From the NCBI GenBank assembly GCA_035295845.1, contig DATGIF010000034.1, positions 1 to 64,000 of the forward strand: 64,000 bases of DNA. Reading direction: 5' to 3'. This stretch comes from Palsa-892 sp035295845 (GTDB lineage: Bacteria > Pseudomonadota > Alphaproteobacteria > Rhizobiales > Xanthobacteraceae). The translations under genes and the position numbers were made by a program. Below the pieces are notes generated by a model. That model was not told the DNA's origin and searched no databases. It saw only the letters and a program-made list of their open reading frames with translations. Below are positions 17,027 to 26,051 of this stretch, in pieces (position 1 is the stretch's first letter; each line of letters begins with the position of its first letter).

Positions 17027-19190
17027 CAGCCTCAAGTATCGGGCTTTTGTTTCCTACTCCCATGTCGATACGCGTGTTGCCCACTGGCTTCACGCAAGTC
17101 TTGAGAATTTCAAGATCGACAAGGATCTCGTCGGATGCTCGACGCCGATGGGTCCGATTCCAGAAAATCTGCGTCCGGTCTTTCGGGATCGCAACGATTT
17201 CGACGCTGGTTCGACTCTTCAAGGCCAGACTGTTGCCGCGCTCGATGCGGCCGCAGCTTTGGTGGTTCTATGCTCGCCGGCCGCTGCAAAGAGCGGCCCC
17301 GTCAACGAAGAGATTAGGCTTTTCAGATGGCGCCATCCTGACCGGCCGGTGATTCCGGTCATTCTCGATGGCAAGCCGGGTGACCCCGGGAATGAATGCT
17401 TTCCGCCGGCGCTGCACTTTGCGCTGACGGACGCGGGAGAACTCACCGACCAAGAGCAGGATGTCATCGCCGCCGACATTCGCGAGTCGGGCGATGGTCG
17501 CGACTTGGCGCTCGCGAAAGTGATCGCCCGTCTTATTGGACGCGCCCCCGACGAGGTCTACCGGCGCGCTGAGCGAGAGCGCCGGCGCCAAGCGCGGGTG
17601 CGGGCGTGGATCGCATCGGCGCTCGTCGCACTGCTTTTGGGAGGAGGGTTCTTCTACTGGCAGTCATACCAGCGGCAGCAAACCATCAGCGAAGTCCAGG
17701 CACTCGTAAACAAATATAGCTTTGTTGGCTCAGCCCAGGCGTCCGATTCCGCCGCCCGGGAAAATCTGACTTCTGCGATCCAGGCCATCGCGGACGGCGC
17801 CGCAACAGACCCGCGCTATGCGAAGGCGCTCGAGTTTCTCAAGGCGGGCAAACCTGCGGACGCGGCATCTTTATTGCAGGCCGTTGCCGAGGACGAGGCT
17901 GCCCGTGCGCAGCGCATAAACAAGCAGGCCGCGCAAAAATACCGGCAGCTTGGCGCAATTGCGGGGCTCGGAAATCCAAAGTCGGCTCGCGAGGCCTACG
18001 CGCGGGCGTTGGAATTGGACGCGAACGATTCAGAATCGCTCTACTGGATTGGGTTCTTCAGTTTGCAGGCAGGCGATCTTGCGGCCGCCGAGCGCTCACT
18101 TACCCGGTTGATGGAAGTTTCCACCAACACCCAGTCGAATACGGGGCTTTTCCGCGCGCATTTGCGCTTGGGAGAAATTGCGCTGGCGAAGGGCGATATG
18201 ACAAATGCCCTTCTCCATGAACAGAAAGCCTTGACGATTGCCGAGCAAGCCGTCGTGCAAGATCCTGCTAATTCCAATTGGCAGCGCGACCGTTCTATAG
18301 CGCTCGAAAAGATCGGCGATATCGAGCAAGCGCGCGGCAGGCTCTCGGCCGCACAAGAAGACTTTGCCACGGCCGTGAACATCCGGGAGGCGCTGGCCAA
18401 CGCCGATCGCAAGGATCCTGAGTGGCAGCGGATCTTGGCAATTGGCTACAGTAAAGTTGGAGATACACAGAAAGCTCAGGGCAACCTTGAAGCGGCACTT
18501 GCGAGCTATTCAGCCTCGCTGGCTCTGAGAGATCGGCTTACTAAGTCCGACCCCACAAATGCCGGGTTCCAACGCGATCTTTCGATTGCATTTGAGAAAA
18601 TCGGCCTGGCCTTGGTGAGTCAGAAGAAATACGCGGATGCTTTGGAAAAGTATCGAGCAGCTCTGGATATTCGAGAACGATTGGCAACGAGCGATCCAAA
18701 TAATGGCGCATGGCAGCGCGACGTTTCCGTCTCGCTGGAAGCCATTGGCGATGTACTGCGGACTCAGCGTAATTTCTCGTCGGCGCTGGATAATTACAGA
18801 CGTTCTTTCGCGATCAGGGATCGTCTTGCAAAGGCCAATCCGGAAAATGCGGGATGGCAGCGTGATCTAAGCATCTCGTACAACAAAATCGGTGATGCTC
18901 TTCGGGCGGAGGGAAAATTTCCCGCGGCGCTCGAAAACTTCGAAGCGTCCTTTGCGATTAGGGATCGAATTGCCAAGCTCGATTCCGGGAATGCGGAATG
19001 GCGGGTCGATCTGGCGCTGAGTTTTGCCCGTCTTGGTCAGATTTATGCAGCTTTGGGCAATAAGGCGGAGGCGTTGAACAAATTTGCGGCGGCGCGCGGA
19101 ATTCTCGCTCCTCTGGCGCAATCATATGGGAATAAGATCTGGCTCGAGTATCTGAGGAACATCGACCAGGATATGGCTGCGCTAAAATAA
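17013..19190 (+). CDS. TIR domain - transmembrane helix - TPR repeat protein
   Basis: The 725-residue protein begins with a TIR domain (about 9-120: AFVSYSHVDTRVAHWLHASL; SPAAAKSGPVNEEI with Glu99/100 in the position of the NAD-cleaving glutamate). A strongly basic segment (RRAERERRRQARVR) precedes one membrane helix (about 198-216), which predicts TIR inside and the C-terminus outside. From about 250 are TPR repeats; 405-690 holds five or six near-identical units of about 48 residues with the pattern WQRDLSI..KIGD..ALENY..IRDRLA..DP. TIR domains serve in NADase or scaffold signalling. The membrane topology is unusual among bacterial TIR proteins. Confidence 0.9.
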   Translation: MLDTSSLKYRAFVSYSHVDTRVAHWLHASLENFKIDKDLVGCSTPMGPIPENLRPVFRDRNDFDAGSTLQGQTVAALDAAAALVVLCSPAAAKSGPVNEEIRLFRWRHPDRPVIPVILDGKPGDPGNECFPPALHFALTDAGELTDQEQDVIAADIRESGDGRDLALAKVIARLIGRAPDEVYRRAERERRRQARVRAWIASALVALLLGGGFFYWQSYQRQQTISEVQALVNKYSFVGSAQASDSAARENLTSAIQAIADGAATDPRYAKALEFLKAGKPADAASLLQAVAEDEAARAQRINKQAAQKYRQLGAIAGLGNPKSAREAYARALELDANDSESLYWIGFFSLQAGDLAAAERSLTRLMEVSTNTQSNTGLFRAHLRLGEIALAKGDMTNALLHEQKALTIAEQAVVQDPANSNWQRDRSIALEKIGDIEQARGRLSAAQEDFATAVNIREALANADRKDPEWQRILAIGYSKVGDTQKAQGNLEAALASYSASLALRDRLTKSDPTNAGFQRDLSIAFEKIGLALVSQKKYADALEKYRAALDIRERLATSDPNNGAWQRDVSVSLEAIGDVLRTQRNFSSALDNYRRSFAIRDRLAKANPENAGWQRDLSISYNKIGDALRAEGKFPAALENFEASFAIRDRIAKLDSGNAEWRVDLALSFARLGQIYAALGNKAEALNKFAAARGILAPLAQSYGNKIWLEYLRNIDQDMAALK

Positions 19191-19237
19191 TCCCGCGTTC
19201 GCATCGGGGGCGGCCTGCCTCTTGCCTAAGGCATCAA

Positions 19238-19720
19238 ATGAATTCATTTTTCCGGCCAAAGAATGATGTAGTGGAGGGTTTCTTGAAGCGCTTTCACTAT
19301 CTACTGCCTTTGATCGTGGGGCTGCTAACAACAGTGGGTCTTGGAAATAGCGCCGCCCATGGCGAGACCTTTCGATTCTCAATATGCAATAAAAGCGAGG
19401 TCGATGCTTTTGCAGCAATATCCAGCCGTGAATCGCCTGGTAGCAATCAGTGGGTAACCGAGGGTTGGTTTTCTGTGAAGTCTGGCACCTGCCAAATAAT
19501 CGGATCCTTCAATACCGGTTGGTTCTACTATTTCGCCGAAGTCGCTGGGGATTCGTCCACATATTGGGGCAATGGCGACAGCATGACCTGTGTCGAGTAT
19601 CCTGGGCCGTTCCGATACGTATCCGCGGGCGGCGATACCTGCTCCGAGCGAGAGCTAAAGGGTTTTAGTGCAAGGAACATCGCGCCCGATATTGGGGATT
19701 TCACCTGGACACTGCGTTGA
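19238..19720 (+). CDS. DUF1036-type exported protein
   Basis: The 160-residue protein has an N-terminal hydrophobic signal (FHYLLPLIVGLLTTVGLGNSAA) and then the spaced pattern of the DUF1036 family: FRFSICNKS, VTEGWFSVKSGTCQII, YYFAEV and the final GDTCSERELKGF. DUF1036 proteins are small periplasmic proteins of unknown function, with conserved cysteines likely forming disulfides. It lies 48 bases after the TIR-TPR gene on the same strand, so it belongs to the same locus. The start could be a few codons downstream. Confidence 0.75.
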   Translation: MNSFFRPKNDVVEGFLKRFHYLLPLIVGLLTTVGLGNSAAHGETFRFSICNKSEVDAFAAISSRESPGSNQWVTEGWFSVKSGTCQIIGSFNTGWFYYFAEVAGDSSTYWGNGDSMTCVEYPGPFRYVSAGGDTCSERELKGFSARNIAPDIGDFTWTLR

Positions 19721-19758
19721 AGGCTGCCGCGGAGGTTAGCCGCAAACGATTCAACGAC

Positions 19759-20016
19759 CTATTTTGAATTGATTGCGCTCGTCGGAGCTTTGTCTGAAGC
19801 AGGCTGTTTGTCGGTTGATATTTCAACACTCGAGGGGCGCTGCTTCACGGGGACGGCGGGCTTTGCATCGAGCGTGCTACCGATCGCGCTGTCTTGTAGG
19901 CGGGGGGATACTGCAGTTTGTGCGAGCAGATACGAAGGCTCGAAGAAAATCGCGCAAACGGCGGCTGCCGCCAACATTGAGACTTTGAACATTATGATCT
20001 TGGCTTGCGGGCTCAT
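19759..20016 (-). CDS. Small exported protein, Pro/Ser-rich
   Basis: AAGGA stands eight bases before the ATG at 20016. The 85-residue product has a signal peptide ending near SYLLAQ-T and a hydrophilic, probably disordered mature part (PAVPVKQRPSSVEISTDKQP). It is the only minus-strand gene inside the 16-26 kb locus and is divergent from the protease gene. No family is recognised. Confidence 0.5.
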   Translation of the reverse strand: MSPQAKIIMFKVSMLAAAAVCAIFFEPSYLLAQTAVSPRLQDSAIGSTLDAKPAVPVKQRPSSVEISTDKQPASDKAPTSAINSK

Positions 20017-20244
20017 TCCGGAATCCTTGTCCGATTTCTAAGTTTCGTAAAAGCAGGCGACTATATCATTACGATAGCGCCCAAACGGTGATCGATTGCT
20101 GTAAGCTTACGTCATAATTGTGATGCATGCACTGCAGCATGCCACCGATTTGTCCCAACATCGTAAGGGCCTTTTGCCGCGGCAATACAGTTCGACTTTT
20201 CCTCCCAATACCAAATATTCTCTGCATTGGGGGAGGGAGGGTTC

Positions 20245-21234
20245 ATGCTCGCACGCGCAATTCTGTTTGTTTCAATCACGCTGTCACTATTTGGAATTTT
20301 GTCGGCGCCGGAGTTCACGTCTCATTCGCAAACACCCGAGCGAGCCGCGCAAAAAAACGAATCAATGAAACGACCTGCAAGTCAGGAAAAAGCGACGGGT
20401 TTCACCAACGAGGAATTGAAGCGCGCACGTCCAATGCCTTTGCCGGTCGTCGATCCTGAAAAAGTTCGTGCAGCTGTTAAGACACGCGAGCGTCGCGGCG
20501 CACCGGGCGCAATAGAGGCGGTAGATTCAACCAAGCGTCCCACCCAAGAATATTCGGGAAATATAAATTCCACCCCTCTTCATTGGGCGGGCAGGCTTTT
20601 TTTTAAACAAGACGGAGAAGGTTGGGTATGCAGCGCGCAATTCATCTCACCGACTGTGCTCCTTACGGCGGCGCACTGTGCGCGTAATGCCGACACCGGA
20701 GATTGGTCAACCAATCTGGTTTTCTATCTTCAATACAAAGAGGGGAGTTTCACGGAGAGATACGATTATAAATGCGTTGGGACGAAGCAAGGTTGGGTCA
20801 CAGCTGGCAATGATGGGAAGTGGATATATGACTTCGCGTTAATATTGGTCGACCATGAATCGATCACGGGACATTTTGGCGCTCGGTGGAATTGGGAAGG
20901 CATCGAGCAGTTGAACAAAATTGGTTATCCGGGGGGGATGTTTGACGGCGAAATACTTCAGGTCGAACAAGGTCCAATTTCAGTTTCAAACGGTATCGTG
21001 GCAATCCAGCACGGCAACACCGCTGAACAGGGTGGATCGAGCGGCGGTGCTTGGATCGCTGATTTTAAGTACGGTTCAACGGCGAGTGGCGCCAATCAAA
21101 TCGCGAGCATCGAATCCTTTGGCATTCCGGCATTACCCGGGGTGGACTTCGGCCCTTATCTAACCGATGATTTCAAGGAGCTCTGGGATTACGTCGAGCG
21201 AGGTTGTGAGGACGAAGATCAGGGCAAAAAATAG
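20245..21234 (+). CDS. Secreted trypsin-like serine protease
   Basis: The 329-residue protein has a signal peptide, a hydrophilic pro-region (about 30-105) and a chymotrypsin-fold domain with the full triad: His144 in TAAHC, Asp196 in YDFALI and Ser266 in GGSSGG. Cys129 and Cys145 form the usual His-loop disulfide. In the pro-region FTNEELKRARPMPLP resembles a segment of the small protein encoded next. A GGGGGAGGGAGG site places the start at the ATG at 20245 rather than the TTG at 20227. It should act in the periplasm or outside, between two TIR receptor genes; the substrate is unknown. Confidence 0.88.
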   Translation: MLARAILFVSITLSLFGILSAPEFTSHSQTPERAAQKNESMKRPASQEKATGFTNEELKRARPMPLPVVDPEKVRAAVKTRERRGAPGAIEAVDSTKRPTQEYSGNINSTPLHWAGRLFFKQDGEGWVCSAQFISPTVLLTAAHCARNADTGDWSTNLVFYLQYKEGSFTERYDYKCVGTKQGWVTAGNDGKWIYDFALILVDHESITGHFGARWNWEGIEQLNKIGYPGGMFDGEILQVEQGPISVSNGIVAIQHGNTAEQGGSSGGAWIADFKYGSTASGANQIASIESFGIPALPGVDFGPYLTDDFKELWDYVERGCEDEDQGKK

Positions 21235-21283
21235 CAGCGGTGGTTGCGACATGAAAACGCCCGCATCTCAAAAGATAGACGCT

Positions 21284-21301
21284 CGGGGCGCGAGCGCCCC
21301 G
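21284..21301 (+). terminator. GC-rich hairpin between protease and small exported gene
   Basis: CGGGGCGC at 21284-21291 faces GCGCCCCG at 21294-21301, followed by GTTTGGG. The T run is poor, so it may be an attenuator or RNA-stability element rather than a terminator. Confidence 0.35.
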
Positions 21302-21317
21302 GTTTGGGAGCAAAGTT

Positions 21318-21539
21318 ATGCGCCGGACATCTTTCGCATTGTTAATGTTGATGCTTTCGGTAACATTTGCCATGGCTCAGACGAAGAAACCCGAACAGCA
21401 AAATAGCTCCGCGAAACAGTCAGAAGTGGACCAAGATCCTGATTTTTGGACGCCCGAGCGTTTGGATCAGGCAAAGCCCATGCCGCTTCCCCAGCTTACG
21501 CGGGAGCAACTTGAACGTATAACGGGCAAGAAGCAGTAG
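21318..21539 (+). CDS. Small exported protein sharing the protease PMPLP motif
   Basis: GGGAG precedes the ATG. The 73-residue product has a signal peptide (MRRTSFALLMLMLSVTFAMA-Q) and a mature part of about 52 residues. It ends with WTPERLDQAKPMPLPQLTRE, parallel to FTNEELKRARPMPLPVVDPE in the pro-region of the protease 83 bases upstream. It could bind the same protease surface as the pro-segment, as an inhibitor or folding helper, or the shared segment could bind a third partner. Both are inference. Confidence 0.7.
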   Translation: MRRTSFALLMLMLSVTFAMAQTKKPEQQNSSAKQSEVDQDPDFWTPERLDQAKPMPLPQLTREQLERITGKKQ

Positions 21540-21573
21540 CATCGTCAGAAATAATCGGTAACAAGAGACGCTT

Positions 21574-24500
21574 GTGGCCGCCGATCCAAATTCGAATAGC
21601 TCCCAAGCGCGCGCGAACATTTTTATTTCCTATTCTCGCCACGATATGGCGTTTGCGGACCGCCTAGAAGCGGGATTGAAAGCACGCGGCTTTGCTCCAC
21701 AAATCGATCGAACCGACATTTATGCTTTCGAAGATTGGTGGAAACGCATTCAAGCTTTGATCATTCAAGCCGATACGATTGTTTTCATACTAAGTCCCGA
21801 TTCGATCGCATCGGACATCTGCCAAAAAGAAGTTGCTTTCGCGGCTTCATTGAACAAACGGTTTGCTCCGATTGTCTGCCGCCCTCTGAATGCAGCCGCG
21901 GTTCCGGAACAGCTTTCTCGATTGAACTTCGTTTATTTCGATAACGAGGCTCTCTTCGAAGAGAACATGGACAAGCTCAGGGACGCTTTGTCCACCAACA
22001 TTGAGTGGATTCGAAAGCACACCGAGCTTGGAGAAGTGGCGCAACGATGGTCCGAGGCAGGTCGTGCCAACCAAAGCGGGTTGTTATTGCGCTCGCCTTT
22101 GCTGGAGGAGGCCGAGCGTTGGGTTGCATCAAGGCCTTCGGGTGCGCCGCTCCCCACGGAAGCGACACAAGCATTCATAGCGCAGAGCCGACGCGCAGCA
22201 ACGAGACGCCGCGAAGTATTAACAGCGAGCCTCGCTGCGGGCTTTGTTCTTGCGGTTGGTTTGGCTGGTCTTGCGACCTGGCAACGCGGCATTGCAGTTC
22301 AAAATGAAAAGCTAGCTGTGGCCAACGAAAAGAAGGCGAACGATCAGCGCATTGAAAATCTCAAGGGAGAATCCAGGCTGGTATCGGTTGCCGCACAGCA
22401 GCTTGTCGACGAAAACCAGCCGGCTCTGGCTCAGGCAATCGCACTCGAAGGTTTGCCAAAGGAGCCGGGGGATCGCCCGATTGTCGATGAAGCCGTAAAG
22501 GCGCTCAAGCGAGCGATTCGAGCCGATCGGTCCCTAGTCACGCTCGCGCTCAAAGGCGACGAGTTTCTTTCGATCGCATTCATGCCGGATGGTCGATCGC
22601 TGGTTACGGGAACGAGCACCGGGAAGCTGATCGTTTGGGACCTGCAGGCTTACCAGCCAAAATTGCAAATCGAGACCAATAATGATCATGGCCTCTTGCA
22701 TTTTGACATTAGCCCCGATGGTCGAACCGTTCTTGCGGCCAGTGATAATCACCCAGGGATATGGGATCTAGCCGACGGTAGACTTCGAGTTCAAATCCCA
22801 GCCGTCGCGCGCGGATTTGCAAGAAAGGGTCAGTTCAGTCCAGACGGGAGACGGTTCGCAATTGGTTACAATGATAACCACGCCGAAATATGGGACGTGG
22901 CAGCCGGCAAAGTTCTTTACCGCCTAGACGGCCCGAACGATTTCGACGCCGCTTATCGTCGCCGTACCTCAAAATTTTTAAATAACGGCACTGGTCTTGA
23001 CGATGTCATGGAGGAAAATAATTGGAAAATGTTCGGCGGCATGAGCGAAGTCTTGTTCAGCCCGAATGGAAAAATCCTCGCAATCGCAGGTCAGGGCGAC
23101 GCCGAAGCCGCGCTGCGACTGTTTGATGTGTCTACAGGAAAGCTCATTGCAACGCTGCCGAGTGAGAATTTGGTTGCCAGCCTTAGCTATCAAAAAATGT
23201 CCTTCAGCCCGGATGGTGGAATGCTGGCGCTCGCCTCACGCGACAATATCGTTCGCGTATGGAATGTAAGTGAAAAAAAGCAGCTGTTTACATTGGCACA
23301 TACAGCTGAATCGCATGCGCTCGCGTTCGATCCAACTGGTGCGTTCCTTTTCGTTGGCTATGCCGACGGATCCGTCCGGATCTGGAGCATGGAAGATGGG
23401 CAGGCCATCGCGACTTTTACGGCGCATCATGACCGAATTACTTCGATCGCCTTTAATTCCTCAGGGGACATGTTCGCGATGTCCTCTAACGATCGCAATA
23501 TCAGCCTGTGGCGCAATACTTTGGAAAAAGACGCCTGCGGCCCGAAAGACAGAGCGCTATTCTGTGACACACATCTTCCGTTGGCGGCGGTTTTGCGCGG
23601 TCACACGGATAATGTGCAATCGGTGGTGTTCAGTCCGGACGGAAAAATTGTCGCATCGATTGGAGCCGACTCAACACTGAGGTTATGGCGCACCGAAACC
23701 CCCGGGGTGCTCGCTTTGGAGTCATCGCCGAAAGAAAAAACAGTATCTCAAGACGATGACTGCAATGCATTGGAAGCGAAACGCAAAGAGCCCTCTGCCG
23801 ATAGCCAGGAAAATTTACCTAAAAACATGCCCGAAGCTGAATTGCGAAAAATGGCCGAGAATTATGGACTTGGCGAAGAAGCCAAGACGCTAAAAGTCAA
23901 CGCTCTGCGGATTAAGTTAGCGGCGACCCTAAATGGGTTAATTGCAGAACAAGAGAAATTATTGCAGACCACTTGCGAATTTAGAAAGTTAATGGGGAGT
24001 TTGGCCGAGAGCCATGGGCGCAGCGCTCATACGCTCGAGCGTTTGGCCGCTCAATTGGGAAACTCCGCTGAACCGTCGAGCGGGACTGACGAAGTTCATA
24101 AGATAACATTCTCGAGAGATGAAACACATTTGCTCGCATCCGAAGATGGAAATTCGTTTACGCTATGGGATTTGATAACAGCACAGCCTCAGTGCCAAAT
24201 TCCGGGCAGTCAATTTTCGATCGCGAACGATCGCATCACGGTGTATGACGAGTCATTCGGTGGCAAGCCCGCAATTTGTCCCGAGGCAGAAGACCATTCT
24301 TATCTAGGGCTCCCCTATACACTCTGGGTCATGAGCCCTAGCGGAACACGTGCGGTTGCGAACGAGGCCAAAGAGCCAAAAGCGACCTTTCTCATCGATA
24401 TGGAAAAAAAGACGCAGGTCGCGCCCCTTTCGTTCGACGGCCGTGGCATTCAGGCCGTTCAATTCAGTTCTGACGGCGCGACCGTCATCGGTTCTCTCAA

Positions 24501-25611
24501 AGGTGATCAAGCACAGAAAATACCCGATGGTGGGCAATATGCCGTATGGAACGCCATCACCGGAGTACTGTATGGCGTCAGCGCTCCCGACAAACGCGAA
24601 CGCAATCTTTTGGCAATGGCGTCAAACGGGCATCAGTTTGTTTTGGCCACAAGCGGCGAGCCGACCCTCACATACTATTTTGTTGACGACCAAAAACACC
24701 TAACTTTTCGTGAAATAAAGGGTCCGCAGCGTGCCATTTCGTCTGTAGCAATCTCATCGGACGGAATGATTATAGCGGCCGCATTGATCGATGGGTCGAT
24801 AACACTATTGTCTTCGAGTGACAGCAAACTGATAGCCACGCTTCCGGGCGGGAATTACTCGATCAGACATCTAACGTTCTCTCCTGACGCTCGTTTGCTA
24901 GCGGGGGCAGATGCCAATACGTCGATTTGGCTCTGGGACCTTGACAGTAAGACGCCTATTTTAATCAGCTCCATAAGGAGCAAACCGACAGCCATAAAAT
25001 TTTCCGACTCTGGCCAGCGCTTAGCGTTCAAAACCGAAAGGGGCGAGTTGGGCGTAATCGTAGTTGAATTAGATCTAGGTCTAGAAAAACCCGAAGACAT
25101 CATTGATTGGGCGCGCGCATCGCTTTCGGCAACGTTGTCGGATGTTGATCGCCAACGGTTTCTTCTCAATAAAAATCAGGAGCGCGATGAGAATCTGTTG
25201 AGGATTGTTGAGGCGGCTGTTCCAGTAGCGCCGTCTACGCCGGAGCAAGATGTTGCCACTCTACGCGAGGAGGCAAGGCGTAGAGCAATTTTAGAGGGCG
25301 TCGCTGGATCATGGCGTGCCTTTGCCTACTCGCTCTCGGCAAATGGTGGCAAAGCGGCAAATGCGGCGTTTCAGCTGGGATTGGATATTGGACAGGATCA
25401 AGGGGACGAGACTAACAGGGAGCTCGCATTCTTTTATTTGCAGGTCGGTCAGAGGTTGGCGATAGCGAGCCCTGTTGGAACCGTGGATGATGGGCTTCGC
25501 GAATCCGCCATCCAACGGCTTAAGATTTTGCCCCGGCAAATCGAGCCACATGAGCTGATCAACCTCTATAGGCTTTCGCGAAGTTGGCAGGGACCGCCTC
25601 GTTTACAATGA
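21574..25611 (+). CDS. TIR domain - transmembrane helix - WD40 propeller protein
   Basis: From a GTG at 21574 the protein has 1345 residues. The TIR domain is at about 15-140 (IFISYSRHDMAFADRLEAGL; SPDSIASDICQKEV, with Glu86 as candidate catalytic residue). RRAATRRRE precedes a membrane helix (215-235), predicting a cytoplasmic TIR and an external C-terminus. A short coiled coil follows, then two runs of WD40-like repeats (about 320-710 and 820-1130: FSPDGKIVASIGADSTLRLW and similar), separated by a helical insert (about 720-820). The last 200 residues are mainly helical. It is the second TIR receptor-like gene of this locus. Confidence 0.9.
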   Translation: MAADPNSNSSQARANIFISYSRHDMAFADRLEAGLKARGFAPQIDRTDIYAFEDWWKRIQALIIQADTIVFILSPDSIASDICQKEVAFAASLNKRFAPIVCRPLNAAAVPEQLSRLNFVYFDNEALFEENMDKLRDALSTNIEWIRKHTELGEVAQRWSEAGRANQSGLLLRSPLLEEAERWVASRPSGAPLPTEATQAFIAQSRRAATRRREVLTASLAAGFVLAVGLAGLATWQRGIAVQNEKLAVANEKKANDQRIENLKGESRLVSVAAQQLVDENQPALAQAIALEGLPKEPGDRPIVDEAVKALKRAIRADRSLVTLALKGDEFLSIAFMPDGRSLVTGTSTGKLIVWDLQAYQPKLQIETNNDHGLLHFDISPDGRTVLAASDNHPGIWDLADGRLRVQIPAVARGFARKGQFSPDGRRFAIGYNDNHAEIWDVAAGKVLYRLDGPNDFDAAYRRRTSKFLNNGTGLDDVMEENNWKMFGGMSEVLFSPNGKILAIAGQGDAEAALRLFDVSTGKLIATLPSENLVASLSYQKMSFSPDGGMLALASRDNIVRVWNVSEKKQLFTLAHTAESHALAFDPTGAFLFVGYADGSVRIWSMEDGQAIATFTAHHDRITSIAFNSSGDMFAMSSNDRNISLWRNTLEKDACGPKDRALFCDTHLPLAAVLRGHTDNVQSVVFSPDGKIVASIGADSTLRLWRTETPGVLALESSPKEKTVSQDDDCNALEAKRKEPSADSQENLPKNMPEAELRKMAENYGLGEEAKTLKVNALRIKLAATLNGLIAEQEKLLQTTCEFRKLMGSLAESHGRSAHTLERLAAQLGNSAEPSSGTDEVHKITFSRDETHLLASEDGNSFTLWDLITAQPQCQIPGSQFSIANDRITVYDESFGGKPAICPEAEDHSYLGLPYTLWVMSPSGTRAVANEAKEPKATFLIDMEKKTQVAPLSFDGRGIQAVQFSSDGATVIGSLKGDQAQKIPDGGQYAVWNAITGVLYGVSAPDKRERNLLAMASNGHQFVLATSGEPTLTYYFVDDQKHLTFREIKGPQRAISSVAISSDGMIIAAALIDGSITLLSSSDSKLIATLPGGNYSIRHLTFSPDARLLAGADANTSIWLWDLDSKTPILISSIRSKPTAIKFSDSGQRLAFKTERGELGVIVVELDLGLEKPEDIIDWARASLSATLSDVDRQRFLLNKNQERDENLLRIVEAAVPVAPSTPEQDVATLREEARRRAILEGVAGSWRAFAYSLSANGGKAANAAFQLGLDIGQDQGDETNRELAFFYLQVGQRLAIASPVGTVDDGLRESAIQRLKILPRQIEPHELINLYRLSRSWQGPPRLQ

Positions 25612-25664
25612 GCCGCGTGTTCGAGAGGAATGCTGCGCTCGCTCGTAATCAGCCGGAGTCTTAA

Positions 25665-26009
25665 ATGAAATTAGGCATAGCGGTTTTTGCAGTTTTTATA
25701 TTTTGCTGCGCCACGGCACAAGCAGACTGCAAGGTGGACGAAGAGATTGAGCTCAGTGGAATCATCGGAGAAATGACGCGCGGCGACGATGGCTGGATTT
25801 TGCAAGTAGGACACCTGAACAAAGAAATTCTAGCATGCGATCTGAGCGACTTGTTTGGTCAGGCCACAGATTCCCCTTGGTACTTGCTCACCCTAAAAAG
25901 TTCATCCCGCAAGGGCTGCTCGATCGGATCGCTGATACGTGCGACGTTGAAGTTAACCGAGGACTTGGGAGGCTATGGCGCGGACGTTATCACTTGGCAG
26001 TGCCAGTGA
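25665..26009 (+). CDS. Small exported protein
   Basis: The 114-residue protein starts MKLGIAVFAVFIFCCATAQA-D, a clear signal peptide. The mature part has four cysteines (DCKVDEE, ILACDLSD, KGCSIGS, WQCQ) and a beta-rich pattern, IELSGIIGEMTRGDDGWILQ, resembling small OB-like or SH3-like folds. It is 53 bases after the TIR-WD40 gene on the same strand, so it may be the last gene of that locus. No family is recognised. Confidence 0.65.
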   Translation: MKLGIAVFAVFIFCCATAQADCKVDEEIELSGIIGEMTRGDDGWILQVGHLNKEILACDLSDLFGQATDSPWYLLTLKSSSRKGCSIGSLIRATLKLTEDLGGYGADVITWQCQ

Positions 26010-26051
26010 TTCTACGGACACCAGCATAGTATCTGATCGGGCCTAAGCTGC

